Source: Actinomycetes bacterium (GTDB taxonomy: Bacteria; Actinomycetota; Actinomycetes; Streptosporangiales; Streptosporangiaceae). Taken from it: a stretch of DNA of 6,599 nucleotides. Numbering within the stretch: position 1 is the first letter of the stretch; each line of letters begins with the position of its first letter. Shown piece by piece: positions 1 through 6,518 of this stretch. The notes beneath the pieces are model-generated. The model ran no database searches. It saw nothing but the letters and a program-made list of their open reading frames with translations, and was not told the DNA's origin. The DNA lies in contig JAFACJ010000678.1 of NCBI GenBank assembly GCA_023425615.1, positions 1 through 6,599 of the forward strand, written 5' to 3'. The position numbers and the translations under genes are program-made.

Positions 1-21
1 GTCTGTCGCAGGAGGCGCTCC

Positions 22-1704
22 ATGAAGAACATCCCCGTCCGCGCGGTGCGCGGCACCGCCCTGCGCGCCCGCGGCTGGCCGCAGGAAGCGGCCTTGCGGA
101 TGCTCGATAACAATCTGGATCCAGAAGTCGCCGGACATCCCGAGTCGCTGGCCGCCTACGGGGGGACGGGCAAGGCCGCGCGCAACCCCGCCTCCTACGC
201 CGCGATCGTGCGGTGCCTGACCGAACTGGCCGAGGACGAGACGCTGCTGGTGCAGTCCGGCAAGCCCGTCGGTGTCTTCCGCACCCACGAATGGGCGCCG
301 CGGGTACTGCTGGCCAACGCCAACCTCGTGCCCGAATGGGCGAGCTGGCCGGAGTTCCGGCGGCTGGAGGAACTCGGCCTGATCATGTTCGGGCAGCTCA
401 CCGCGGGCTCCTGGATCTCCGTCGGCTCCCAGGGCATCGTGCAGGGCACCTACGAGACGTTCGCCGCGGTGGCGCGCGAACGCTTCGGCGGCACCCTCGC
501 CGGCACCGTCACCCTCACCGCGGGCCTGGGCCGTATGGGCGGTGCGCAGCCCCAGGCCATCACCATGAACGGCGGAGTCTCCATCTGCGTGGAGTGCGAC
601 CCGGCGCGGATCGCCAGACGCATCGCCCAAGGCCACTGCGACGAGATCGCCGACTCGCCGGCCGAGGCCCTGGCCCTGGCGCTGACGGCCAGGGACGCCC
701 AGCGCCCCCTGGCCGTCGCGCTGCGGGGCAACGCCGCCGAGACCCTCCCCGCACTCCTCGCCGCCGGAGCCCCCATCGACATCGTCACCGACCAGACACC
801 CGCCCACGACCCGCTGCTGTACCTCCCCATCGGCGTGCCGTTCGGCGAACTGACCGAACTGCGCGAACGCGACCCCGAAGGGCTCACCCACCGGGCCAGG
901 GAATCGATGGCACGCCACGTCGAGGCGATGGTCGGCTTCCAGGAGGCGGGGGCCGAGGTGTTCGACTACGGCAACTCCCTGCGCGGCGAGGCGCGGCTCG
1001 CCGGATACGAGCACGCCTTCGCCTACCCCGGCTTCGTGCCCGCCTACCTGCGCCCGCTGTTCTGCGCGGGCAGGAGCCCGTTCCGCTGGGTGGCGCTGTC
1101 GGGCGACCCCGCCGACATCGAGATCACCGACCGCACCGTCCTCGACCTGTTCCCGGGCGATGAGTCGCTCACCCGGTGGATCCGCACCGCCCGCGAGAAG
1201 GTGCCCTTCCAGGGGCTCCCCGCCCGGGTCTGCTGGCTCGGCCAGGAGGAACGCGATGAGATCGGGCAGCGGTTCAACGACCTCGTCGCCCAGGGCCGCG
1301 TCGCCGCCCCGCTGGTCATCGGCCGCGACCACCTGGACTTCGGAGCCGTCGCCTCACCGCACCTGGAGACCGAGGGGATGCTCGACGGCTCCGACGCCAT
1401 CGCCGACTGGCCGCTGCTGGGGGCGCTGCTGGGCACCGCCTCGGGCGCGTCCTGGGTGTCACTGCAGCAGGGCGGCGGCGTCGGCGTCGGCCGCTCCGTG
1501 CACTCCGGACAGGTCTCCGTCGCCGACGGCACCCCGCTGGCCGCGCGCAAACTCCAGCGCGTCCTGACCAACGACCCCGGCCTCGGGGTGGTCAGGCACG
1601 CCGACGCCGGCTACGCGCGGGCAAGGCGGACCGCCGACGAGTACGGGCTGCGCGTCCCCATGGAACCCCCCGAACCGCGCGGAGCCCGGGAGGCCGACGA
1701 GTAG
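22..1704 (+). CDS. hutU: Urocanate hydratase (urocanase)
   Basis: This enzyme adds water to urocanate to give 4-imidazolone-5-propionate, the second step of histidine breakdown, in the cytoplasm with tightly bound NAD+. The 560-aa length is normal for the family and the protein looks intact. Visible hallmarks are [10 protein letters not shown] (46-55), [12 protein letters not shown] (75-86), the NAD-binding glycine motif GLGRMG (168-173), [10 protein letters not shown] (256-265), FDYGNSLR (314-321), [13 protein letters not shown] (336-348), the active-site cysteine in LPARVCWLG (C404, equivalent to Pseudomonas C410) and GRDHLD (434-439). The ATG follows a GGAGG at 11-15 with 6-nt spacing, so the start is firm. 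Oddities: the usual His-His before GGGVG is Gln-Gln (482-483), and the residue after DHLD, usually Ser or Cys, is Phe440. No hutH, hutI or other hut gene lies in the window; the left edge cuts off whatever precedes it. The family call is near certain; normal activity is less so. Confidence 0.96.
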   Translation: MKNIPVRAVRGTALRARGWPQEAALRMLDNNLDPEVAGHPESLAAYGGTGKAARNPASYAAIVRCLTELAEDETLLVQSGKPVGVFRTHEWAPRVLLANANLVPEWASWPEFRRLEELGLIMFGQLTAGSWISVGSQGIVQGTYETFAAVARERFGGTLAGTVTLTAGLGRMGGAQPQAITMNGGVSICVECDPARIARRIAQGHCDEIADSPAEALALALTARDAQRPLAVALRGNAAETLPALLAAGAPIDIVTDQTPAHDPLLYLPIGVPFGELTELRERDPEGLTHRARESMARHVEAMVGFQEAGAEVFDYGNSLRGEARLAGYEHAFAYPGFVPAYLRPLFCAGRSPFRWVALSGDPADIEITDRTVLDLFPGDESLTRWIRTAREKVPFQGLPARVCWLGQEERDEIGQRFNDLVAQGRVAAPLVIGRDHLDFGAVASPHLETEGMLDGSDAIADWPLLGALLGTASGASWVSLQQGGGVGVGRSVHSGQVSVADGTPLAARKLQRVLTNDPGLGVVRHADAGYARARRTADEYGLRVPMEPPEPRGAREADE

Positions 1705-1723
1705 CCGCCCTGCCCCCGCGGGC

Positions 1724-2965
1724 TCAGAACGTGAAGGGCTGGCGCACGACCCCGTTGTCGAAGTTGGACAGCAGGTACTCCGGCTCGCCCGTCGTGCGGA
1801 TGCCGGGCAGCCGGGTGAACAGCTCACGGAACATGATCTTCAGTTCCATCCGGGCGAGGTTGGCGCCCAGGCACAGATGCGCGCCGGGCCCCCCGAACCC
1901 CACGTGCGGGTTGGGGGAGCGGGTGATGTCGAAGACGTCGGGGTCGGGGAAGACCTCGGGGTCGCGATTGGCGGCGGGGTAGAAGAGCACCACCTTGTCG
2001 CCGGGTTCGAGGCGGTGCCCGTTCAGCTCGTACGGCCGGGTCACCGTCCGCCGGAACTGGATGATCGGCGAGACGTACCTGACGATCTCCTCGATGGCGC
2101 CGCCGATCCGCGCGTCGTAGTCGGCCAGCAGCAGCTCGCGCTGCCCGGGATGCTCGGAGAACAGCCGTATCCCGTGCGACAGGGCGTTGCGCGTCGTCTC
2201 GTTGCCCGCCACCAGCAGCAGGTCGAAGAAGCTGCCCAGCTCCCGCACGGTCAGGAACTCGCCGTCGACGTTCGCGTTGACCAGCGCCGAGACCAGGTCG
2301 CCCCGCGGGTTCCCGCGCCGCTCCCGCCCCATCCGCGCCACCAGCCGGTGCAGGTCGACGATCGCCTTCAGATTGCCGGCCAGCAGGCGCAGCGTCCGAG
2401 GGTCGAACAGGGAGCCGCGGACGCCGGAGTACTCGGTCATGACATCGATGCGCTGGAGCACATAAGGACGCCGCTCGGGCGGGATGCCCATCATCGCGCA
2501 GATGACGTTGATGGGGAGCCTGGCCGAGACCTGCTCCACGAAGTCACGCGGCCCCTCCCGCTCCAGGTCGTCGACGATCGCCGTCGCGGTGGCCTGGACG
2601 TCGTCCGCGAGACCCGCCAGCATCTTCGGGCTGAACGCGCGCGAGACGATCCGGCGCAGCCGCCCGTGCCGAGGGTCGTCCATGTTCACCATGGGGCGGC
2701 CGAACAGCCAGGCGATCCACGGCGGAGGCTCCGGCGACGTCGCCGCGGGCTCGCTGGAGAAGACCTTGGTGTTGCGGCTGACCTCCACCACGTCGGCGTG
2801 CCGCACCAGCGCGTAGAAGCCCTTGCCCGCCCGGACCAGGGGCACCCGCGGCTCGGTGAAGAAGACCGGCTCCTTCAACGCGCGCAACCGGGCGAACTCG
2901 GCGTACCGCTCCTCGTGCGGCCTGGCCCAGAAGTCGACGCCGACGAGGTCGGTGGCGGTGTTCAT
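1724..2965 (-). CDS. Cytochrome P450, CYP125/CYP124-like
   Basis: This is a soluble bacterial heme monooxygenase of 413 aa. In order: LRRIVSRAFSP in the C-helix region (about 103-113), the oxygen-activating I-helix motif AGNETT (253-258), the K-helix ExxR (E293, R296), and the heme loop GFGGPGAHLCLG with thiolate ligand Cys365. The GFGGxGAHxCxGANLAR form of this loop, with VEQVS and VAGNETTRN, recalls mycobacterial CYP125 and CYP124, which oxidise sterol side chains or methyl-branched lipids. The substrate here cannot be inferred. An open frame continues upstream to 3049, but those codons overlap the preceding glycosidase gene and have no counterpart in the family. The ATG at 2965 gives a normal length, with only a weak SD-like GGGACGAG before it. 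The gene starts 31 nt after the glycosidase stop, so co-transcription is likely. No ferredoxin or reductase gene is in the window. It is convergent with hutU, with 19 nt between the two stops. Confidence 0.93.
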   Translation of the reverse strand: MNTATDLVGVDFWARPHEERYAEFARLRALKEPVFFTEPRVPLVRAGKGFYALVRHADVVEVSRNTKVFSSEPAATSPEPPPWIAWLFGRPMVNMDDPRHGRLRRIVSRAFSPKMLAGLADDVQATATAIVDDLEREGPRDFVEQVSARLPINVICAMMGIPPERRPYVLQRIDVMTEYSGVRGSLFDPRTLRLLAGNLKAIVDLHRLVARMGRERRGNPRGDLVSALVNANVDGEFLTVRELGSFFDLLLVAGNETTRNALSHGIRLFSEHPGQRELLLADYDARIGGAIEEIVRYVSPIIQFRRTVTRPYELNGHRLEPGDKVVLFYPAANRDPEVFPDPDVFDITRSPNPHVGFGGPGAHLCLGANLARMELKIMFRELFTRLPGIRTTGEPEYLLSNFDNGVVRQPFTF

Positions 2966-2996
2966 CGGCTCGTCCCGTTCATCGATCCGTCCCGTC

Positions 2997-4391
2997 TCAT
3001 CGGTCGATCCACTTGATCTCATAGGGCTGGAGGTCGACCGCCCTGTCACCGACCGTAACCTTATTCTGCCGCTCGGTGGCGTTCACCACGAGGATCCGCT
3101 CACGGGAGGCCAGGACCCGCACGTCGCTCTCCGAGACGTCCGCGCCGCCCTCGTTCGTCGCCGACATCTGCATCAGCTCGGTGCCCGGCGGGAACCAGTG
3201 GGCGAAGTCCTGCTGCAACTGGAGCGACGGCAGCGCCTCGCCTTCGGCGTCCCACAGGCAGCCGGTGCACGGCCCCGGGCTGCCCTGCGGGCTCCAGTAC
3301 AGCGCCCCCGCCGCGCCCGACCGGGCGAACTCGATCATCGCCGCCGCCTGGACGGCGTGCAGCCGCTCGGCGCTCCAACCGGAGTTCGGCGGCTCGACGT
3401 ACCACTCGGCCCAGACGACCGGCAGGTCCTCCCGGGCGCGGAGCCAGCGGGTGAGCGCGCTGAACTTGGCGTTCGCGGCGAACTCGTCGGTGTGCGCGGT
3501 GCGGTCCTCGGGCAGGGAGGAGCCGTCGACCACGATGAAGTCCGCGCCCTTCTTGTGCTTCAGCCAGTACTCGACGGCGTTCAGGCCACGCTGGTCGGCG
3601 GCGCCCCACGGACCGCGGATGTCGCGCGACGTCTGGGACTGCGGATCGGCGTAGCTGTTGAGCGGGACATAGGGGCCGCCGACCTGGATGCCGGAGTCCA
3701 CCTTCTTCAACGCCGTGTAGACCTTGTTGTAGAGCCGCGTGTACCCCTCGTAGTCCCAGCGGTTCGCGCGCTGGTTGAAGAAGCCCTTGAACTCGTTCCA
3801 GACGAAGTAGTAGCGGACGTCGCGGTAGCGCTTGGCGACGGCGGCGGCCTGCTCGGCGAAGGCGTCGAAGAACTCGGGCAGCGGCGCGTCCTCCAGATGC
3901 GACCAGTCGGTCGCGCCCGCCGGGCCGCCCTTCATCCAGTCCGGCGCGCAGCACAACGTGATCACCGGGACGCCGCCGGTGTCGCGGATCGCCTTCATCC
4001 GCCGGTCCAGCGACGACCACTCATAGCGGCCCGGCTGCGGCTGCGGGTTGTCGGCGCCGAACCCCATGATGTGCTGCGCCTGGAGCGTCTTCTGACGGCG
4101 GACCGCGGGCAGCGCGGCGGGCGTGGCGTCCAGGCTCTCCTGGGTGTGGGTGAAGCCCCAGGCCGCCCAGTCGCCGGGCGGCCCCTCGGCGATCCGGCCG
4201 ACCGGCTCGTCGTCCAGGACGACGGAGGAGGGACTGGGGTCATGGGAGAGGTAGACCACCAGCGAGGCCACGGCGACGCCGGAGAGCGCGGCGGCCAGCG
4301 CGATGATCCACAGGGGCTTCCTTCGGCCGTGCCGGCCCCGCCGGGGGGTGACCAGCGGGGAGGTGACGGGGCTCGGAGACTGGCCTTTCAA
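2997..4391 (-). CDS. Membrane-anchored GH39/GH5-like glycoside hydrolase (clan GH-A)
   Basis: Probably a retaining glycosidase held on the outer face of the membrane; the substrate is unknown. From the TTG at 4391 it has 464 aa. A basic cytoplasmic tail (RRGRHGRRK, 17-25) precedes one membrane segment (about 27-48, WIIALAAALSGVAVASLVVY) with no lipobox, giving an N-in/C-out signal anchor. A TIM-barrel-like body follows. WNEF (Glu200) fits the Asn-Glu acid/base pair of clan GH-A and VVWAEW (Glu329) the nucleophile on the late strand. The last ~65 residues, ending LQPYEIKWIDR, look like the small beta domain of GH39/GH30-type enzymes. C147-C148 and a PCTGC pair (375/378) could form disulfides. 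An in-frame TTG at 4454 would add 21 residues, but it lacks an SD and those codons have low GC at third positions, so 4391 is preferred. It probably shares a transcript with the P450 downstream. Beta-xylosidase is the likely database name, but the specificity is unproven. Confidence 0.85.
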   Translation of the reverse strand: MKGQSPSPVTSPLVTPRRGRHGRRKPLWIIALAAALSGVAVASLVVYLSHDPSPSSVVLDDEPVGRIAEGPPGDWAAWGFTHTQESLDATPAALPAVRRQKTLQAQHIMGFGADNPQPQPGRYEWSSLDRRMKAIRDTGGVPVITLCCAPDWMKGGPAGATDWSHLEDAPLPEFFDAFAEQAAAVAKRYRDVRYYFVWNEFKGFFNQRANRWDYEGYTRLYNKVYTALKKVDSGIQVGGPYVPLNSYADPQSQTSRDIRGPWGAADQRGLNAVEYWLKHKKGADFIVVDGSSLPEDRTAHTDEFAANAKFSALTRWLRAREDLPVVWAEWYVEPPNSGWSAERLHAVQAAAMIEFARSGAAGALYWSPQGSPGPCTGCLWDAEGEALPSLQLQQDFAHWFPPGTELMQMSATNEGGADVSESDVRVLASRERILVVNATERQNKVTVGDRAVDLQPYEIKWIDR

Positions 4392-4395
4392 CGGA

Positions 4396-4401
4396 CCCTC
4401 C
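4396..4401 (-). promoter_or_regulatory. Shine-Dalgarno that decides the glycosidase start
   Basis: On the minus strand GGAGGG is followed by 4 nt (TCCG) and then a TTG at 4391. The alternative upstream TTG at 4454 has no purine-rich SD before it. The intervening codons include CTA, GTT, AAA and GAA, with roughly 60% G/C at third positions against the very high value of the rest of the gene. Both facts favour 4391 as the start. Confidence 0.6.
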
Positions 4402-4489
4402 AGAGTCGGTTCCTTTTCCCTTAGAACGTTCGGCCGTTTGCTCTGGTTCGCCAAGGGGTCTCGTCGTGCCGGACGTGAATACTTACCTG

Positions 4490-4502
4490 GAACGTACTGT
4501 TC
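4490..4502. promoter_or_regulatory. Inverted repeat GAAC-N5-GTTC upstream of the glycosidase gene
   Basis: GAACGTACTGTTC has perfect 4-bp arms around a 5-nt spacer. It lies in the AT-richer 117-nt stretch between the small-protein stop (4509) and the chosen glycosidase start (4391). A second self-complementary GAACGTTC is at 4424-4431. The stretch 4470-4510 is the likeliest promoter region for the glycosidase-P450 pair, with a possible -10-like TAAGTAT on the minus strand near 4480, but no convincing -35/-10 pair was found. An operator role is only a suggestion: arms this short can arise by chance, and the spacing does not fit the 4-nt gap of the GAAC-N4-GTTC LexA box. Confidence 0.25.
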
Positions 4503-4508
4503 TGTAAC

Positions 4509-4727
4509 TCAAGGCCCCCCGACCTCCCTGCGGGCCTGGTCGTCCAGCAGTTCCCGCAGGGCCGCCTCGTCGTCGGCGGCGAGGGTCATCGCCCACCCCC
4601 GCTGGAGCTGGGCGTCCGTCAGATCACCGCTGCGGGTCGCATACCACCGGGCGGCGTCGCTGCGCCAGACCACCCACCCGGGATATTCGGCTTCGATACT
4701 CGCTTTGAGGTCCGCGAAGTCCCCCAT
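4509..4727 (-). CDS. Small conserved-type protein paired with a GntR regulator
   Basis: A 72-aa acidic protein of unknown function. It contains YPGWVVWR (15-22) and RWYAT (27-31), a Trp/Tyr-rich core that looks like a small beta hairpin, followed by a helical acidic half (about 36-67, with LTDAQLQRGWAMTL and DDEAALRELLDD). There is no signal peptide or membrane segment. Similar short PGW-VWR proteins are, from memory, frequent beside GntR regulators in Actinomadura and Streptomyces; that is recalled, not searched. Codon use is typical coding use for this window, which argues against a chance frame. The ATG at 4727 is preceded by AAGGGA at 8-nt spacing. It is divergent from the GntR gene across a 109-nt intergenic region with an inverted repeat, so the two are probably co-regulated. 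It may read through into the glycosidase gene 117 nt downstream, but a separate promoter there is as likely. Possible roles are a partner or modulator of the regulator. Confidence 0.8.
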   Translation of the reverse strand: MGDFADLKASIEAEYPGWVVWRSDAARWYATRSGDLTDAQLQRGWAMTLAADDEAALRELLDDQARREVGGP

Positions 4728-4758
4728 CAGGGTGGTCCCTTCCCCGAAGAACTCATTC

Positions 4759-4777
4759 CGTATACAAAAGTGATACG
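4759..4777. promoter_or_regulatory. Candidate GntR operator
   Basis: CGTATACAAAAGTGATACG carries a perfect 5-bp inverted repeat, CGTAT/ATACG, around 9 nt. Read another way, GTATAC (itself a palindrome) is followed by GTGATAC. It lies about 32 nt from the small-protein start and 60 nt from the GntR start, in the only AT-rich part of the divergent intergenic region. TATACA and TGATAC within it resemble -10 hexamers. HutC-family regulators usually bind short palindromes of the GT-N-TA-N-AC kind in their own promoters, so autoregulation of both divergent genes is plausible. This is inference from position and symmetry, not from a matched binding matrix. Confidence 0.45.
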
Positions 4778-4836
4778 AGCTGGGAGAACCGTCAAGGCTG
4801 GAAAAAGAGCGACATTCCTCAGGGAGGTGTCCGCAG

Positions 4837-5592
4837 GTGCCGAGACCCGCCTACATCAGGATCGCCGACGAGCTGAGGAACGGCATCCGCGACGGCACCC
4901 ATCCGCCCGGCTCCCGGCTGCCCACCATCGCCGTGCTGTCCGCCGCCCACGGCGTCTCCGACATCGTGGTGCGGCAGGCGATCGCGGTGCTGCGCGGCGA
5001 GGGCCTGGTGGAGACCCGGCGCGGCGGCGGCACCGTCGTCCGGATCCGGCCACCGGTGCGGCGGATGGCGATGGAGCGCTACCGGCTGGAGACCGGGCCG
5101 CTGCTCGCCCCCGCCACCTCCTTCACCCACGACCAGCGGATCGGCTGGAGCGACTACCGGCTCGATCGCGTCTACCGCAGGACGCGCGCCGACGCCGACC
5201 TCGCCGCGCTGTTCGACCTGCCGCCCGGCACACCGCTCCTGCGGCGCAGGTTCGTGTTCTGGGCGCGCGGCGAACCCCAGCAGATCTCCGTCAACTACCT
5301 GCCGTGGGACCTCGTCGAGGGGACGCCCGTCGCCGACCCCCGGCGGGAGCCCTGGCCCGGCGGCACCCCCGCCCAGCTCGCCTACCTCGGCCACCCGCCC
5401 ACCCGGGTCGAGGAGTCGGTACGGGCGCGGATGCCCGAACCCGAGGAGGCCGAGACGCTGCGGATGCCCGGCGGCGTGCCGGTCGTCACCATCACCCGGC
5501 GGATGTTCTCCGGAGCGCGGATCCTGGAGGTGTGCCGCGACATCGTCATCCCCGCCGACCGGGTGATCCTTGACTACTCGCTGGACCTGTAG
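4837..5592 (+). CDS. GntR-family (HutC subfamily) transcriptional regulator with UTRA domain
   Basis: A 251-aa DNA-binding regulator. The winged helix-turn-helix occupies about 4-71: YIRIADELRNGI (6-17), PGSRLPTIAVLSAAHGVS (24-41), recognition helix around SDIVVRQAIAVLRGEG (41-56) and wing RRGGGTVVR (61-69). The C-terminal half (about 80-248) is a UTRA ligand-binding domain, with ERYRLETGPLL, LPPGTPLLRRRFVFWARGEP, SVNYLPWDLV, RVEESVRARMP and a terminal VIPADRVILDY. UTRA domains sense small molecules such as sugar phosphates or amino-acid derivatives; the ligand here is unknown. The GTG start is set by GGGAGG at 4822-4827, 9 nt away. The gene is divergent from the 72-aa small protein and shares a candidate operator with it. 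Its stop lies 2 nt from the stop of the convergent Nudix-NYN gene. HutC subfamily membership does not make it the hut regulator: hutU is more than 3 kb away, beyond three other genes. Confidence 0.95.
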   Translation: MPRPAYIRIADELRNGIRDGTHPPGSRLPTIAVLSAAHGVSDIVVRQAIAVLRGEGLVETRRGGGTVVRIRPPVRRMAMERYRLETGPLLAPATSFTHDQRIGWSDYRLDRVYRRTRADADLAALFDLPPGTPLLRRRFVFWARGEPQQISVNYLPWDLVEGTPVADPRREPWPGGTPAQLAYLGHPPTRVEESVRARMPEPEEAETLRMPGGVPVVTITRRMFSGARILEVCRDIVIPADRVILDYSLDL

Positions 5593-5594
5593 GG

Positions 5595-6413
5595 TCAGGC
5601 CCGGTCCAGCAGGTCCAGCAGCCAGCGCGGCCCGAGCACCCGCGCCCCCGCCTCCTCGCAGCGGCGCCGCAGCTCGCGGTCGGCGGTGACCACCACATAG
5701 TGGGCGCCGTCGTCGCCGATCTGCCGGACGATCTCATCGTCGCCGCTGCCGGGGGCCGCCACGACCCGCACGCCGCCCGCGCTCTCCAGCGGCCGCGCCG
5801 CGCCCTCCACCACCAGCACCAGTTCCGGATACGCCTCATCGAAGGGGCCGAGCGGGACCGGCCCGAGCCCGGCCAGCCCGTCGCGCAGCCGCCGCGCCGC
5901 GCCCAGCCTGTCGCGCCACCAGCCGTCGGGCCGCGACCCCATCACATTCGCCGCGTCCACGATGAGGACCACACGGGTGAGCATGGAGCGCAGCGTAGGC
6001 CACGCCGCGCCGAAGGGGGCGAACAACCGCAGCGCGTCCACCTCCGAGACCGGCACCCAGCGCGCCGCCTTCGTCTCGCTGGAGGCGCCGTCCACCCGGG
6101 GCCGGTGCGGCGAGGAGCCGATCAGCGTGGTGTAGGACCAGCCGCCGTGATCATCGAGGATCCTGCCGTGCAGGCGGACGATCGAGACGTCCAGCGAGCT
6201 CTCCTCGGACGTCTCCCGCAGCGCCGCCGTGAGCGGGTCCTCGTTGGAATGCCGCCCGCCGCCGAAGAGGCACCAGGTGCCACCGCCGTTGCACCACCAC
6301 GCGCGCTGCTGGAGCAGCACGTGACCCTCGCTGAAGAGCAGCAGCCCCGCAGCTCCGAACCTGCCCCAGTGGACGTGGCCGCGTCCGCACCGGGTGAAGC
6401 CATCGCCGTCCAC
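5595..6413 (-). CDS. Nudix hydrolase fused to a NYN/PIN-like nuclease-fold domain
   Basis: A 272-aa two-domain protein. Residues about 3-140 form a Nudix hydrolase (opening DGDGFTRCGRGHVHWGRFGA), expected to cleave a nucleoside diphosphate linked to another group. The Nudix box starts at Gly52 and matches G-x5-E-x7-RE-x2-EE with Glu58, Arg66-Glu67 and Glu70-Glu71 kept, but it reads RETSEESSL where REUxEExGU is expected. Residues about 147-272 match the NYN (PIN-like RNase) fold: VVLIVDAANVMG with Asp153, GSGDDEIV (Asp225-226) and VVVTADREL (Asp245) supply the expected acidic metal site. Such proteins are often labelled NTP pyrophosphohydrolase. The joint is tight (TLRSMLTRVV) with an internal ATG at 5984 that has no SD, so one polypeptide is likely. 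The frame extends to a GTG at 6530, but this overlaps the kinase gene, and codons 6414-6530 are rich in A/T third bases including TTA. GTG 6413 is therefore preferred, although no clear SD precedes it. Confidence 0.82.
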   Translation of the reverse strand: MDGDGFTRCGRGHVHWGRFGAAGLLLFSEGHVLLQQRAWWCNGGGTWCLFGGGRHSNEDPLTAALRETSEESSLDVSIVRLHGRILDDHGGWSYTTLIGSSPHRPRVDGASSETKAARWVPVSEVDALRLFAPFGAAWPTLRSMLTRVVLIVDAANVMGSRPDGWWRDRLGAARRLRDGLAGLGPVPLGPFDEAYPELVLVVEGAARPLESAGGVRVVAAPGSGDDEIVRQIGDDGAHYVVVTADRELRRRCEEAGARVLGPRWLLDLLDRA

Positions 6414-6507
6414 GTCCGCAGAGTAGCCGAGCCGTGATCGAGAAACGGGTCTTACGCCTACCTCCTCACCCCACGGACAGGGCAAGCTTGGACCGGCACG
6501 ATCTAAC

Positions 6508-6513
6508 GGAGGA
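6508..6513 (+). promoter_or_regulatory. Shine-Dalgarno of the right-edge kinase gene
   Basis: GGAGGA, continuing as GGAGGAA to 6514, ends a few bases before an ATG at 6519, at a standard spacing of about 6 nt from the GGAGG core. It is the strongest SD near the right edge. It supports the truncated plus-strand frame and argues against the minus-strand Nudix frame extending through this spot. The rest of 6414-6518 is the divergent intergenic region; no convincing -35/-10 pair was found in it. Confidence 0.7.
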
Positions 6514-6518
6514 ACCCC

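Noticed and set aside
213..1163. Second plus-strand frame inside hutU
   Set aside because: It is an Arg/Pro-rich out-of-frame shadow of a clearly coding gene.
2966..3049. Extended P450 N-terminus (to 3049 or an ATG at 3022)
   Set aside because: The extra residues are Ser/Thr/Arg-rich and overlap the glycosidase gene end. No SD precedes 3022, and the family normally begins near the Met at 2965.
1877..4424. Long plus-strand open frames (1877-3016 and 2823-4424) opposite the P450 and glycosidase genes
   Set aside because: They are Arg/Val/Leu-rich low-complexity translations typical of frames antisense to GC-rich genes, with no recognisable motif. The minus-strand genes there have unmistakable catalytic motifs.
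4490..4502. LexA (SOS) box reading of GAACGTACTGTTC
   Set aside because: The GAAC-N4-GTTC box needs a 4-nt spacer; this has 5, and no DNA-repair gene is adjacent.
4837..5592. The GntR protein as the regulator (HutC) of the hutU gene in this window
   Set aside because: HutC is the name of the subfamily and covers regulators of many pathways. hutU is more than 3 kb away with three genes between, and no matching repeat is visible in the 21 nt before hutU.
6461..6467. Strong minus-strand SD-like GAGGAGG upstream of the Nudix gene
   Set aside because: No ATG, GTG or TTG follows within usable distance on the minus strand, so it is taken as coincidental.
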